Assembly: GCF_027595165.1 (NCBI RefSeq)
Contig: NZ_CP097291.1
Span: 186,001 to 250,000 of the forward strand
DNA: 64,000 nt
From: Providencia sp. PROV188
Lineage (GTDB): Bacteria > Pseudomonadota > Gammaproteobacteria > Enterobacterales > Enterobacteriaceae
Reading direction: 5' to 3'
Shown: piece by piece, positions 8,424-17,703 of the stretch
Layout of the letters: each line of letters begins with the position of its first letter
Position numbering within the stretch: the stretch's first letter is position 1
Program-made: the position numbers and the translations under genes
Notes under the pieces: model-generated
Database searches by the model: none
Seen by the model: the letters and a program-made list of their open reading frames with translations, nothing else
Told to the model about the DNA's origin: nothing

Positions 8424-9497
8424 ATGGCTGAAAAAACAGAAAAGCCTACCGACAAAAAAATAAAAGACTCTGCCAAAAAAGGACAAAGTTATAAAAGTAA
8501 GGACACCATAGCAGCAATTGTTTTAGTCACTGGTGCATTTGTTATTGGCGGAATGTCCAGTTTATATGAACTGGGTGGGTTAATGAAAAAATTATTATTA
8601 AACCCACATGATATTCATATCGATAATTTACTTTGGCAATTCTCAAAAATATTTTTGAGCATAGTGGTACCTATTTTGATTGCCTGTTTTTTTTCAGGCA
8701 CCATTATTTCATTATTGCAGAGTCGGTTTAGATTAGCGACCGAGGCAATCAAACTCGATTTTACAAAATTAAACCCAATTGCCGGATTTAAAAAAATATT
8801 CTCTTTAAATTCGCTTAAAGAGCTGATTAAAGCCATTTTGTACTTATTGGTCTTTAGTGTTTCCGCTGCCACTTTTTTTGTGGTGTGGCGGCACGAAATT
8901 TTCATGTTATATCGAACCACGATAAATGGCATGACTACACAGTGGGTAACTCTTTGTATTATCTTTGTATTTGTCTTTCTTGCAGTGGCGCTCATTATTG
9001 TTTTGGTGGATGCAATTGCAGAGTTTTTCTTATTTATTAAAAACCTAAAAATGGAAAAACAGGAAGTCAAAAAAGAGTACAAAGATAATGAAGGTGATCC
9101 CCACATTAAAAGCGCACGTAAAGAGCTACACCAAGAAATATTATCAGAGGAAGTGAAGTCAAATATTAAAAACTCGACATTCGTTATGGCAAACCCGACA
9201 CACATTGCCATGTTAATTTACTATGACTCGAATGTCGCACCACTGCCTTTCTTAATGTTAAAAACTCGCGGGGTACAAGCGAAAGCCGTTATTAAATATG
9301 CAGAGCAACAGAATGTACCTGTAGTACGAGATATTATTTTGGCTCGTCAAATATGGCGAAATTATAAAAAGAACAGCTTTATTGATGAAAATGGATTACA
9401 GGATGTTATGCAAATAATTACTTGGCTGATCCGCGTGGAATTAGAGAAATTAGGAATAGATGTTGATGAAGCATTGGAAAAGTTAATTTCATCATAA
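8424..9497 (+). CDS. spaS: T3SS autocleaving switch protein SctU (SpaS)
   Basis: A 357-residue FlhB/SctU protein. It has a basic N-terminus (AEKTEKPTDKKIKDSAKKGQ), four hydrophobic segments within the first 210 residues, a charged linker and a cytoplasmic domain with the autocleavage motif NPTH at residues 257-260. Cleavage between Asn and Pro is needed for switching from early to late substrates in this family. GAGG lies before the ATG. It ends the export-apparatus run; the next gene starts 129 bases later beyond a dyad. Confidence 0.97.
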   Translation: MAEKTEKPTDKKIKDSAKKGQSYKSKDTIAAIVLVTGAFVIGGMSSLYELGGLMKKLLLNPHDIHIDNLLWQFSKIFLSIVVPILIACFFSGTIISLLQSRFRLATEAIKLDFTKLNPIAGFKKIFSLNSLKELIKAILYLLVFSVSAATFFVVWRHEIFMLYRTTINGMTTQWVTLCIIFVFVFLAVALIIVLVDAIAEFFLFIKNLKMEKQEVKKEYKDNEGDPHIKSARKELHQEILSEEVKSNIKNSTFVMANPTHIAMLIYYDSNVAPLPFLMLKTRGVQAKAVIKYAEQQNVPVVRDIILARQIWRNYKKNSFIDENGLQDVMQIITWLIRVELEKLGIDVDEALEKLISS

Positions 9498-9569
9498 ATT
9501 TATGACGCTATGAATTAATTATTCATACATTGAATCGTTTTTTATAAGAAATGAGAAATTTGATTAATT

Positions 9570-9596
9570 ATGATGCAACAGAGCAGTTTGCATCAT
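9570..9596. promoter_or_regulatory. Perfect dyad between spaS and sicA
   Basis: Arms ATGATGCAA and TTGCATCAT, each nine bases, are separated by nine bases. The element lies 30 bases before the sicA ATG, and no T-run follows, so it is not a classical terminator. It could be an operator for the translocator operon or an mRNA hairpin. In Salmonella sicA is activated by InvF with SicA, but I cannot assign this dyad to that regulator. Confidence 0.5.
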
Positions 9597-9625
9597 ATAT
9601 CACGTATTAATAACGAGGTGACTAT

Positions 9626-10159
9626 ATGAACCACACAGAAACAAGCAGTACCCAAACTAACAGCACTCAAATCGAAATGGAAGCATTACTCGACGGAATT
9701 ACCACGGCACTCATGGATGGGGCAACGTATAAAGATATTCATGGTATTCCACAAACCACGATGGATGGCATTTATGCCTACGCTTATGAATTTTATCAGC
9801 AAGGCAAGTTAGAAGAAGCAGAAACCTTTTTCCGCTTTTTAAGTATTTACGATTTTTATAACACTGACTATGTCATGGGGTTAGCGGCTGTTTATCAATT
9901 AACAAAACGTTATGAGAAAGCAACGGAATTATACGCACTCGCCTTTGTTTTGGCGAAAAATGATTACCGACCATTATTCCATGCAGGGCAGTGCAATTTG
10001 ATGCTGAAGAAGAGCAGTGCGGCAATCCACTGTTTTGAAAGCGTAATTGAAAACAGTCTTGATGCAGATTTACAGAAAAAATCAGAAGCTTATTTGAGTG
10101 CTTTGAAGGCAAACATCGAAAAGGCAGAGTCATCAGAGTCATCGAACTCTAATACCTAG
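9626..10159 (+). CDS. sicA: T3SS translocator chaperone SicA/IpgC
   Basis: A 177-residue protein of the LcrH/SicA class II chaperone family. Tetratricopeptide repeats run over about residues 45-150 (FYQQGKLEEAETFFRFL, YDFYNTDYVMGLAAVYQ, KRYEKATELYALAF). It keeps the translocators SipB and SipC apart and soluble before secretion, and in Salmonella it also acts as coactivator of InvF. GAGGTG precedes the ATG at a good distance. The C-terminal tail is Ser/Glu rich and makes it slightly longer than Salmonella SicA. Confidence 0.94.
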   Translation: MNHTETSSTQTNSTQIEMEALLDGITTALMDGATYKDIHGIPQTTMDGIYAYAYEFYQQGKLEEAETFFRFLSIYDFYNTDYVMGLAAVYQLTKRYEKATELYALAFVLAKNDYRPLFHAGQCNLMLKKSSAAIHCFESVIENSLDADLQKKSEAYLSALKANIEKAESSESSNSNT

Positions 10160-10172
10160 AGAAGGAAACACC

Positions 10173-12317
10173 ATGAGTCAAGTCACCATGCCAGGCGTAA
10201 GTCACGCTTCAGGTAATGAACGAATTAATAATATTCACACCTTCTTGCAAGGGAATAATCCTTTGGAGCTAGGTGAGGCGACTGCAAAAGCGGTATTAGC
10301 CTTAGAAGAGGCATGTGGTGAACTGATGTCTTCAGAGCAAATGAAACGTCAGCGTTCAGAGCATCTTCCAAAGCTAGTAAAGCCTAAAATGTCGGCAATG
10401 AAAATGTCACCAGAAGCTCAGCAAGCTAAAGGATTCAATGCCAATGCGGTACTGATTGAAACATTCTCAACCATCCGCCAGTTATTGCATGAAGGTAATA
10501 TTAGTGAGTTAAATAACCGATTGCAGTTATTAAATATTGAGTCGGCTGCATTACGCCAAAAAGGTGCGGAGTTATTGGACTCATTTGCTGGTTCCACTGA
10601 CCAGCTGAAAGACACCCATGACAAAATTGCTGAAAAAAAGGCTCAGTTAAAGCCGCTGAATCTTAAATCTAATGACCTTGTTAACCAGCGCTCGAAAAAT
10701 GAGTCTTTATTCACAAGTAATGAGCAAAAGCTGGCCGAGCTAAGCACCAAGTTAGCCGAAAACCAAACAGCATTAGCCCAATTAGATTCACTCCCGAAAC
10801 CTTATACCGAAGAAGTGTATCAGCGAGAGGTGATGTTGGAAGCGAACATTGCGCAATTTTCGAGTGAAATTGAGCAAGTTACCCAACAGCAAAAAACGTT
10901 AGATTCAAACATTACAGCCTTCGATAGCGAGCTCAGCGTACTCAAAAATGAGATTGACCAGCTAAATTCATCATTAGATTCATTGCTGCGCGATTCCACA
11001 AAGCTAGCGGAAATTGCGGATAAAGATCGTCAAAAATTAAATCAATTTATAGAGACTGCACCACTGCAAACGAATGTTGATGGTGAAAAATGGGAAAACA
11101 CCATTGCGCTGTTAACCATGCTCACCGCGCAGCTCAAAAAAGCGATGAATGAAGATTCAATCCGCAACATGAAAGAGCAAGAAGAGGTGATGATGAAAAT
11201 CAATGAAGCCTCTCGTAAAGACTCTGATAAAAAAGCCAAAGAAGCTGCCGAAGCTGAACGTAAAGCGGCAGACGCTAATAAAGCGGCATCTTGCGCCAGT
11301 AAGATTTTCAGTTATGTGATGCTCGCAGTTTCTGTGATTGCTACGGTTGCTACATTTGGTGCAGCCGCGCCTTTAACGTTGGCGGTTGCTGCGATTGGTA
11401 TTGCGATGTCTGTTGCGGATATTGTCTTGGAAGAAACGGGACAAGGGAGCTTGATGCAAATGTTGGCGACGGAAATTTCCAGTGTCGTCACGGATATGCT
11501 GATCACTTTTGGCGTGCCAGAAGAGGAAGCCAAAAAGATTGGCAGCATCGTGGGAATGGTTCTGGCCGCAGTAGCATTCTTGGCAATCTCACTACTTTCT
11601 ATGTCTTCATTCGTTAAAAACATCGCAAATACCGTAACCAACGTCACCAAAATGTTGGCGAAGAACGTGGGAACTTTACTGAAAAGTGCCGTGAAAGCGA
11701 TGCCGAAAAGTTTTACCAATGCACTGGGCAATATGGCAACGAAAGGCGCCAAAATGGGACAGGCCGTTGCAGATAATACGGATGAAATGGTGAAACTGAC
11801 AAAATTCACCAAGCTAGCCGATAAATTCGATGATGTTCAAAGCTTTGCTAAGGCGACGGATCAATCTTCGGACTATGTTTCCCTTGGTGGGCAAATGGTG
11901 AAAGTGAGTGATACAACAAAACTTGCGAAAGCCGCTGATAAGCTTGATGACGTAAAAGATATTGGTAAAACAGTAGAAAAAGTCTCTTCTTCAGGAAAAA
12001 CGCAAAGCGTCAATATGGCGCGTTTGGAAGTGGGTATGAAAGGAACCGGCGCAGGTCTTTCTGTTGCTAATGCGGCAACTTCAGGCGGGTTACGTCTAGA
12101 AGCAGCTGCTCAGATGCGTGATATGAAAGAGATGCTCGCAGGCATGATGCTCAATAATGAAAGTATCCAAATGCTGACGGAGCTCATTAATTCATTAATC
12201 AAATCTATGTCTAAAAGCCATGAGCAATTTGAGGAAATGTTCAGCGGCATGATGACCACTCTTCACCAATCAAATAACAATAAAGTCGATATGCTAAAAA
12301 CGGCTCGCTTCGCTTAA
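10173..12317 (+). CDS. sipB: T3SS translocator SipB/IpaB-like
   Basis: A 714-residue translocator. The N-terminal half is helical coiled coil (about residues 130-320). An Ala/Lys/Glu-rich helix and two hydrophobic stretches follow, at about residues 378-418 (VATFGAAAPLTLAVAAIGIA) and 456-481. The hydrophobic pair, position after sicA and size class identify SipB/IpaB, which inserts into the host membrane with SipC to form the translocon pore. It is more than 100 residues longer than SipB (593) or IpaB (580). Most extra length appears to lie between the second hydrophobic segment and the C-terminus, a region rich in Lys, Asp and Val. Confidence 0.92.
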   Translation: MSQVTMPGVSHASGNERINNIHTFLQGNNPLELGEATAKAVLALEEACGELMSSEQMKRQRSEHLPKLVKPKMSAMKMSPEAQQAKGFNANAVLIETFSTIRQLLHEGNISELNNRLQLLNIESAALRQKGAELLDSFAGSTDQLKDTHDKIAEKKAQLKPLNLKSNDLVNQRSKNESLFTSNEQKLAELSTKLAENQTALAQLDSLPKPYTEEVYQREVMLEANIAQFSSEIEQVTQQQKTLDSNITAFDSELSVLKNEIDQLNSSLDSLLRDSTKLAEIADKDRQKLNQFIETAPLQTNVDGEKWENTIALLTMLTAQLKKAMNEDSIRNMKEQEEVMMKINEASRKDSDKKAKEAAEAERKAADANKAASCASKIFSYVMLAVSVIATVATFGAAAPLTLAVAAIGIAMSVADIVLEETGQGSLMQMLATEISSVVTDMLITFGVPEEEAKKIGSIVGMVLAAVAFLAISLLSMSSFVKNIANTVTNVTKMLAKNVGTLLKSAVKAMPKSFTNALGNMATKGAKMGQAVADNTDEMVKLTKFTKLADKFDDVQSFAKATDQSSDYVSLGGQMVKVSDTTKLAKAADKLDDVKDIGKTVEKVSSSGKTQSVNMARLEVGMKGTGAGLSVANAATSGGLRLEAAAQMRDMKEMLAGMMLNNESIQMLTELINSLIKSMSKSHEQFEEMFSGMMTTLHQSNNNKVDMLKTARFA

Positions 12318-12335
12318 ATTTTGGAGAATTTTTAT

Positions 12336-13652
12336 ATGACAACTATCGCTCAATCATTAAATTTACCTGCACAGATCCAACAAAATGGCATTGGATTTTC
12401 ACTGATGCCTAAAACTCAACTTTCAACAGTAAATAATGCACGCCAAGATATTCAGCTAAATGATATTTCGAGTGATTTTGCGGATAGCGCCATTGATAGA
12501 CCTGCACTATCTGTACCTGCATCAATGATGACAGCAACACAAATGCAAGTGGCATTATCTGAGCTAAGCGGAGTAGAGAAAAATGCGTTATTGAATGATT
12601 TATATGGCTTTATTCGCGTCACACCAGAGCAAACGCAACAAGCAGTAGAAAAAGTCTTCGCCGCAGAAAGTAAAACACTTAATCAGGTATTGGCTAATAA
12701 CCAGCAGCTGGATGAAACTGATTACAAACAAATTGCCCTTGCCATTCAAGTGATGATTGGCAGCAGTTTCTTCGATGGGTCATCGAAAAATTCGGACGTG
12801 ATTGAGTTGGATAAGAAATCCACCAAGTCACTAGAAGGTGCAAAAGCTCAGCAATTTGTTGGCATCATTAGTAGCGACATCATGTTGGAACTGATTAAGC
12901 TAGTTCGTAAAGTGGTTGCAGAGCTGAATATTTCGGACCGTAGAATTAGTGCCGAATTTTTAATGCTTAACGCGAAAATGGTTGAAGCGGCAGCAGAGTC
13001 AACCATCAAAGAAGGTAAAGAGATGTTCACGGGTGCATTGACGGGGTTCTTTACTGCCTTGGCAATTAGTACAGCAGGCGCAGCTTTCCAAGCAAAATCT
13101 CTCCATCAACAGAATCAATCAATTAAAAATAACTTGGTTAAGGCGAACCAAAATGGCTCAGCAGCAGACCGCTTGAATGAGCTGAATGCAAATTCTCTGT
13201 CTTCGTCTTCAAAAAACAGTTCACTGACACTGAAAAATAAAGAGGGTGTGAGTGTGGAACTCGTTGATCAAGCAACGCCAGCACAGCAGGCACTGGCTAA
13301 CCAGCGTGGTGCAGAGGCTGCACAACGTACTAATAAATTGGGGCTGTCTGAGCGCGATGAACATGAGCGTATTATGAACAAAACCCGTACAAAGATGGGG
13401 ATTGCTGAGCAAGGTGGGCGCTTATCTGACAACGCAGGTCAAATGGCAACATCAGCGAATCAGGTTAATGTCAAAGCGGAAGAAGCGAATAAAATGACGC
13501 AGCAATCTGTTGCGGATGTGGCACGGAGCGTCTCTGCGGATAAAGATAAGCAAATTGATAAAAGCATGGACTTGGTTAAACAGATGAATGAGCACCTGCG
13601 CGAGATCCGTGAAGGTCAATTGCGTACCTTCCAAAGCGTGGTAAGGGGTTAA
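12336..13652 (+). CDS. sipC: T3SS translocator SipC/IpaC-like
   Basis: Starting at the ATG at 12336, with GGAG nine bases upstream, gives 438 residues; a TTG at 12321 is an unlikely start. A hydrophobic segment (TGALTGFFTALAISTAGAAFQ) lies at about residues 230-255. The C-terminal region is hydrophilic and helical, like the actin-active C-terminus of SipC and IpaC. It is the second pore-forming translocator. The gene follows sipB by 18 bases and precedes sipD by five, so the three are surely cotranscribed. Confidence 0.9.
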   Translation: MTTIAQSLNLPAQIQQNGIGFSLMPKTQLSTVNNARQDIQLNDISSDFADSAIDRPALSVPASMMTATQMQVALSELSGVEKNALLNDLYGFIRVTPEQTQQAVEKVFAAESKTLNQVLANNQQLDETDYKQIALAIQVMIGSSFFDGSSKNSDVIELDKKSTKSLEGAKAQQFVGIISSDIMLELIKLVRKVVAELNISDRRISAEFLMLNAKMVEAAAESTIKEGKEMFTGALTGFFTALAISTAGAAFQAKSLHQQNQSIKNNLVKANQNGSAADRLNELNANSLSSSSKNSSLTLKNKEGVSVELVDQATPAQQALANQRGAEAAQRTNKLGLSERDEHERIMNKTRTKMGIAEQGGRLSDNAGQMATSANQVNVKAEEANKMTQQSVADVARSVSADKDKQIDKSMDLVKQMNEHLREIREGQLRTFQSVVRG

Positions 13653-13657
13653 GCACG

Positions 13658-14656
13658 ATGGAAATCATCACACAGAGACATTTAAACCCGCAATCACCAG
13701 TCAATGGATCAGCGACCAAGCATCTAGATGCTCAGGACTCTTCCCTTGTTATAGGGGAAGGGTTAGTACTAGACCCCTCTTTAGATGTCTACCAACAAGG
13801 TCTTCAATTTGCCGCACAATTGGGCTCAGAAGTGATTGAAACGCAATTTCGTGAGAGTGCTGTTTCGGGCAACCTTGATAAAGTCAAAGATCAATATCGC
13901 TCAATGATGATGGCGATGAAACATTCATCTGATCAGTTTCAACGTGCCTCTCAATTAGTTGAGGATGGTCGTAGCCATATTTCTGCAACTTTTAATTTAA
14001 TTGAAGAAATTCACGGAGACTACCAGAAAAAATACGGTGAAATCGTTAAAGCATCGACGGAGTATATGCAGGATGTTAATACGGCTGTGGGCCTAATGAG
14101 TTCTTGTGTCCAGGCAGGGAAAGACGGCAAAATTAATTTTAAACCTCTCGATTTTTTACACAAATTAGAAGGTTCGGTTTCAAAATATACGGACGATAAA
14201 CCCACTACTCCTAAAGATCTGGCTATGCGAGTATCTGAACCAAGTACATATTATAAATCCTGGTCTAGTAAAGACTCTCAAACAAAGCCATTTGTTACGT
14301 TTGACTACACGGAGGCAGAATTTAAATTCTGGGAAAAAAAACTCAGTGGTCAAGGATTTATTGTTAGGAAACAGGGTGAAAAAATTGAAATCTGCCCTGA
14401 TTTAAAGCCTATACGTGAAATATTTAAGTCTGTTGTTGAATCATCAGCTGAGTGGGGGGGAAGTGACATCATGGCTCAGGAATTGCAGAGCCTACAAACA
14501 GCCATTGATGCCCAAAAAAATTCGGTTAATAGCAGTACTTCCCGTTTATTAGAGACTTTTCGTCAAGATAATAGTCATTTTGAAACACTAGTTCAGTTAT
14601 TAATTCAATTAATTAAAGACTTAAATCAAAATAATAATAGTCTGATCAATATGTAA
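13658..14656 (+). CDS. sipD: T3SS needle-tip protein SipD/IpaD-like
   Basis: A 332-residue hydrophilic protein, the same length as Shigella IpaD, in the sipD position. Central helices (about residues 60-160), a mixed middle region and a long C-terminal helix (TAIDAQKNSVNSSTSRLLETFRQ) match the architecture of tip proteins. The tip senses bile and host contact and holds back translocators until contact. The C-terminal helix ends in a run of Asn residues, QNNNSLINM. Confidence 0.9.
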   Translation: MEIITQRHLNPQSPVNGSATKHLDAQDSSLVIGEGLVLDPSLDVYQQGLQFAAQLGSEVIETQFRESAVSGNLDKVKDQYRSMMMAMKHSSDQFQRASQLVEDGRSHISATFNLIEEIHGDYQKKYGEIVKASTEYMQDVNTAVGLMSSCVQAGKDGKINFKPLDFLHKLEGSVSKYTDDKPTTPKDLAMRVSEPSTYYKSWSSKDSQTKPFVTFDYTEAEFKFWEKKLSGQGFIVRKQGEKIEICPDLKPIREIFKSVVESSAEWGGSDIMAQELQSLQTAIDAQKNSVNSSTSRLLETFRQDNSHFETLVQLLIQLIKDLNQNNNSLINM

Positions 14657-14710
14657 TTTAAGTCATTTATCCTATTTAATTTTAATCATAAGTAATTATG
14701 AGGAGTTTTT

Positions 14711-16417
14711 ATGCCTATTATTGGAAGCGCTAATTCTGAAATAAGACGTTCGTCAGATATATCATTAAATACTACATCGCTAGCGGGTAATAATCCTATC
14801 AGCTCACAAATTTCGGCTGTTAATTCGGTAGGGGATCAAAATAGTTTCCCTGGGCGTTCTATAACAAATGACCAAGTTGCGATTACCGGAGATCGTAATG
14901 AATTACACCGAGCTAATCATAATAAACAAGCTACGATTATTCATCAGATGTTAAGTGAGGCATTTCCAACAATTTCAAAGGAAATGATCTTATCGGCACT
15001 CTGTGCAGGTGCGAGTGGTAATCTGATTCAACAAGAGATTAATTATCGCCCAGAGAATAATTTAATTCTATTAACGTTATTAAAACCGGAAGAATTAAAA
15101 GCTGAAAGAGGTCTTATAGAGAGCGCCGCAAACCTAATTAAAAAACTGCATGTGATGGGTGAAAAAAACTCGCAGGCAAAACATGTACTGGGGAATGAAG
15201 AAAAAACATTCGATAAAAAAATCGAATCGGTAATCTCTGGATTGGGTCAAGATAAACTGCAAATATTAGCCCAGCGTTTTCAGCAACAGTATGTTGACCC
15301 TGCAATCAAAGAAACCCTCCTGACTTATTTCAATCAAGAGGAAATTGATAGTCGCCCGATCAACGATTTCTTAGTGAGTTCTCTGAATCATGGTTGTGAG
15401 CAACGAGCAGCGGGTGCGATTAATGAGTATCAGCAACATAAAAGCCAAGCATTTGTGGATAAAGCCTGCCAAATTCATAATCTATTTTTGGCGTTGGAGG
15501 AAAAAATTGAAACCATTCGCCCTTTAAAAGTGATTATGGATTTAGGTCAGTCTTCAGCTCAGACACAATCTCCAACCGAAGAATTACCTTTAAGGGCAAA
15601 TCGCATGGGGGATGATGAAATTGACGCTGGAAGACCGCATTTCAGAGCCTCTCCATCAACGCCTTTAACACCGTCAACACCGTTATTGCCAAGCAGCACT
15701 AGCCATAATGAAAATATGTATAATACTTATACTACGTATAATACGACAAATAATAACTATGCCTTTCCTCATGAAACGACGAGCATCAATTCTGTTCCAT
15801 CCAATGATGAAGGAAATGAAAAACCATTATTACCGACGTCATTTAAATCTGTTTTGAATATAGAATTAGCTTCACCTGTCGTTCAAACATTGGGAAGTGT
15901 GAAAACCACACTTGAAATCCCAAACATTAAGCAATACCAACCACAAGTTGCTGAAAAGTCATTTTTAGAAAGTAAGCTATTAGTAAGTGAGAAAACGGTT
16001 AAGAAAGAAACTAAGCCAGTAATTGAGCAAGAAACTCAGCCAGGCATTGAGTTAGAAACCACCGAGCAAGTTAAAGAACCTCTAAAATATGTTGCGGATA
16101 TTCAATGGCTATTGTCGAAAAATTCAGGTTTCCAGAATCGCTATATTCAAACGAAATCAGGCTGGAAATTGAGTAATGGATCAGAAAATGCGGCAAAACC
16201 CGTTGTCACGACAGTAGGAGGGTTAAACCGCAGCCAAGCAGATAAAGAGATTTATCAAGGGTTGCGTACAGCACCACAAACGGTACCTGCTGAGCAAATG
16301 TTTGCAGATTCTATCGCAAAAGCTGGTGGGCTTTTCACAGGTACGGAGCATGGCGCTTTAAGACCAAACCAAGCGGAAGTCGAGCGGTATAACGATAACG
16401 CCAAATGTTTTCCATAA
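14711..16417 (+). CDS. Putative T3SS effector in the sipA/ipaA position
   Basis: A 568-residue hydrophilic protein with no signal peptide or membrane segment; GAGGAG precedes the ATG. Residues about 75-230 are helical. Residues about 290-360 are a low-complexity linker rich in Ser, Thr, Asn and Tyr, including NTYTTYNTTNNNY. The C-terminal part has KPVVTTVGGLNRSQ, resembling the VITTVDGLH end of Salmonella SipA, followed by about 70 extra residues. Position between sipD and iacP is exactly that of sipA. I infer a divergent SipA/IpaA-type effector that uses InvB as chaperone; direct homology over the full length is not visible to me. Confidence 0.6.
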   Translation: MPIIGSANSEIRRSSDISLNTTSLAGNNPISSQISAVNSVGDQNSFPGRSITNDQVAITGDRNELHRANHNKQATIIHQMLSEAFPTISKEMILSALCAGASGNLIQQEINYRPENNLILLTLLKPEELKAERGLIESAANLIKKLHVMGEKNSQAKHVLGNEEKTFDKKIESVISGLGQDKLQILAQRFQQQYVDPAIKETLLTYFNQEEIDSRPINDFLVSSLNHGCEQRAAGAINEYQQHKSQAFVDKACQIHNLFLALEEKIETIRPLKVIMDLGQSSAQTQSPTEELPLRANRMGDDEIDAGRPHFRASPSTPLTPSTPLLPSSTSHNENMYNTYTTYNTTNNNYAFPHETTSINSVPSNDEGNEKPLLPTSFKSVLNIELASPVVQTLGSVKTTLEIPNIKQYQPQVAEKSFLESKLLVSEKTVKKETKPVIEQETQPGIELETTEQVKEPLKYVADIQWLLSKNSGFQNRYIQTKSGWKLSNGSENAAKPVVTTVGGLNRSQADKEIYQGLRTAPQTVPAEQMFADSIAKAGGLFTGTEHGALRPNQAEVERYNDNAKCFP

Positions 16418-16426
16418 GGTAATGAC

Positions 16427-16687
16427 ATGACCACACAACAAGATATTGCGCAGCAATGGCTAGAACGCCATCTTCAGCAAATTCGTGAGTATTCAGGTAT
16501 CAACAAAACCTATTCCATGGATGCAGAGCTGATTGCCGATGTGCATATCGATTCTTTAGAGCTGTTGGAATTGATTACAGCGATAGAGGAATATACTGAA
16601 CAGCCATTAAAGGATGAGGTGTGGATGAAGTGGCGACGATTACAAGATATTGTGGATTACCTCGTTAGCGCCACCATAGACAGTTAA
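16427..16687 (+). CDS. iacP: Acyl carrier protein IacP
   Basis: An 86-residue acyl carrier protein with the phosphopantetheine attachment motif IDSLELLEL, the modified residue being Ser43. In SPI-1 iacP lies directly after sipA, and it influences effector secretion there. AAGG precedes the ATG, and the gene starts nine bases after the preceding stop. No holo-ACP synthase is encoded nearby, so the host enzyme presumably modifies it. It is the last gene of the cluster; sicP and sptP, which follow in Salmonella, are absent. Confidence 0.92.
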   Translation: MTTQQDIAQQWLERHLQQIREYSGINKTYSMDAELIADVHIDSLELLELITAIEEYTEQPLKDEVWMKWRRLQDIVDYLVSATIDS

Positions 16688-16714
16688 GTTGTCTTGCCAG
16701 TTTTCATCAATAAC

Positions 16715-16754
16715 AACTCGGTTTCGTGCTTTTGGGCAGGAAACCGAGTTTTTT
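16715..16754 (+). terminator. Terminator of the T3SS translocator operon
   Basis: An 11-base perfect stem (AACTCGGTTTC with GAAACCGAGTT), a 14-base loop and a following T-run mark a strong intrinsic terminator after iacP. It touches the 3' end of the convergent esterase gene. Confidence 0.9.
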
Positions 16755-17634
16755 ATGGCTCGGATGTGGCGATTTCCAACGCTTTCTTGATGGCATCAGG
16801 AATGACGCCACCATGAGTTTTGCCCGAAAATAAGGTGAAATCACAAACCCGTTGAGGGCTGTTTATGGCTTCACACACTTCACGCGGAGAAATCCAGCTT
16901 TTGCGCGTTTGATAATTCTGCTTCTGCTCATCGGTTAAACGGCTTAAATCTGGCGTCTCTTCTAACTCACCGAGAGTGATATCTAGCGGTGATGCCTTCG
17001 ATGGGCGCGTTAACTTATCTAAATTCACCATTTTCCCTTCTCCCCACCACAATGATGGGCTTGCCGCGACAAAATGCTGGAAATCCGCAGGGTGGTCTTG
17101 GTATGCCATCAGGGTAAATAACCCCCCAAATGAGTGCCCAAATAAGGTTTCACGCTGGGTATCTATCGGGAACTGCTGCTCAGCCCATGGGCGAATGGTG
17201 AAGGTGAGAAACTGGTACAGAGATTCCGCACCGCCCCCGTGTTGGAATGCATCGCCAGCAACTTTCGGCGTGTAGTCGTATGTGCGTTCTTTCTTGGGAA
17301 AAGCCTCAGGGCTGGGATAGCCGATACCAATAATAATCGGTAATCTTTCGGGAGAAAATTGTTGAGCAGCCTGATTGACCGCGAGTGGGTACAGACCGTT
17401 CCCATCTAGCATGAACAGCACGGGACGTTTTCCTGAAATATGCCGTGGAACGGCGCTGTAGATACGCAGCTCGCGCTGACCATTGCGCATGTCATGATGC
17501 TGCACCGTGTATACGTCCGCCACGCGCGCATCGAATTCAGGAATATTCGGGTTGGGACGCGCCCACGTATTACTTGTGATACAGATGCTTGCGATACACA
17601 TCAATAGGCTCGCTATAAACCGTTTTTTTATCAT
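16753..17634 (-). CDS. Periplasmic siderophore esterase, IroE/Fes-like
   Basis: An alpha/beta hydrolase with the nucleophile elbow GHSFGG, a candidate acid in the following strands and a C-terminal GKTHGG that supplies the His. The start at 17634 leaves a clean signal peptide (MIKKRFIASLLMCIASICITSNTWA); ATGs at 17646 and 17688 are also in frame, and none has a clear ribosome site. IroE-type enzymes hydrolyse catecholate siderophore trilactones or their linear forms in the periplasm. It lies directly downstream of the receptor gene in one operon, so it probably processes the same siderophore. Confidence 0.8.
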   Translation of the reverse strand: MIKKRFIASLLMCIASICITSNTWARPNPNIPEFDARVADVYTVQHHDMRNGQRELRIYSAVPRHISGKRPVLFMLDGNGLYPLAVNQAAQQFSPERLPIIIGIGYPSPEAFPKKERTYDYTPKVAGDAFQHGGGAESLYQFLTFTIRPWAEQQFPIDTQRETLFGHSFGGLFTLMAYQDHPADFQHFVAASPSLWWGEGKMVNLDKLTRPSKASPLDITLGELEETPDLSRLTDEQKQNYQTRKSWISPREVCEAINSPQRVCDFTLFSGKTHGGVIPDAIKKALEIATSEP

Positions 17635-17703
17635 TGGGATTGTCATCGAACTAAAAAGAATCAGCGGGTAATCAGCGATAAGCATCATACCCGCAATCAG
17701 GGA

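Noticed and set aside
8615..9211. 198-residue open frame antisense to spaS
   Set aside because: It lies fully inside a certain gene; the composition is that of a reverse reading of spaS.
11312..11812. 166-residue open frame antisense to sipB
   Set aside because: It mirrors the Ala-rich hydrophobic part of sipB, has no ribosome site and resembles no family.
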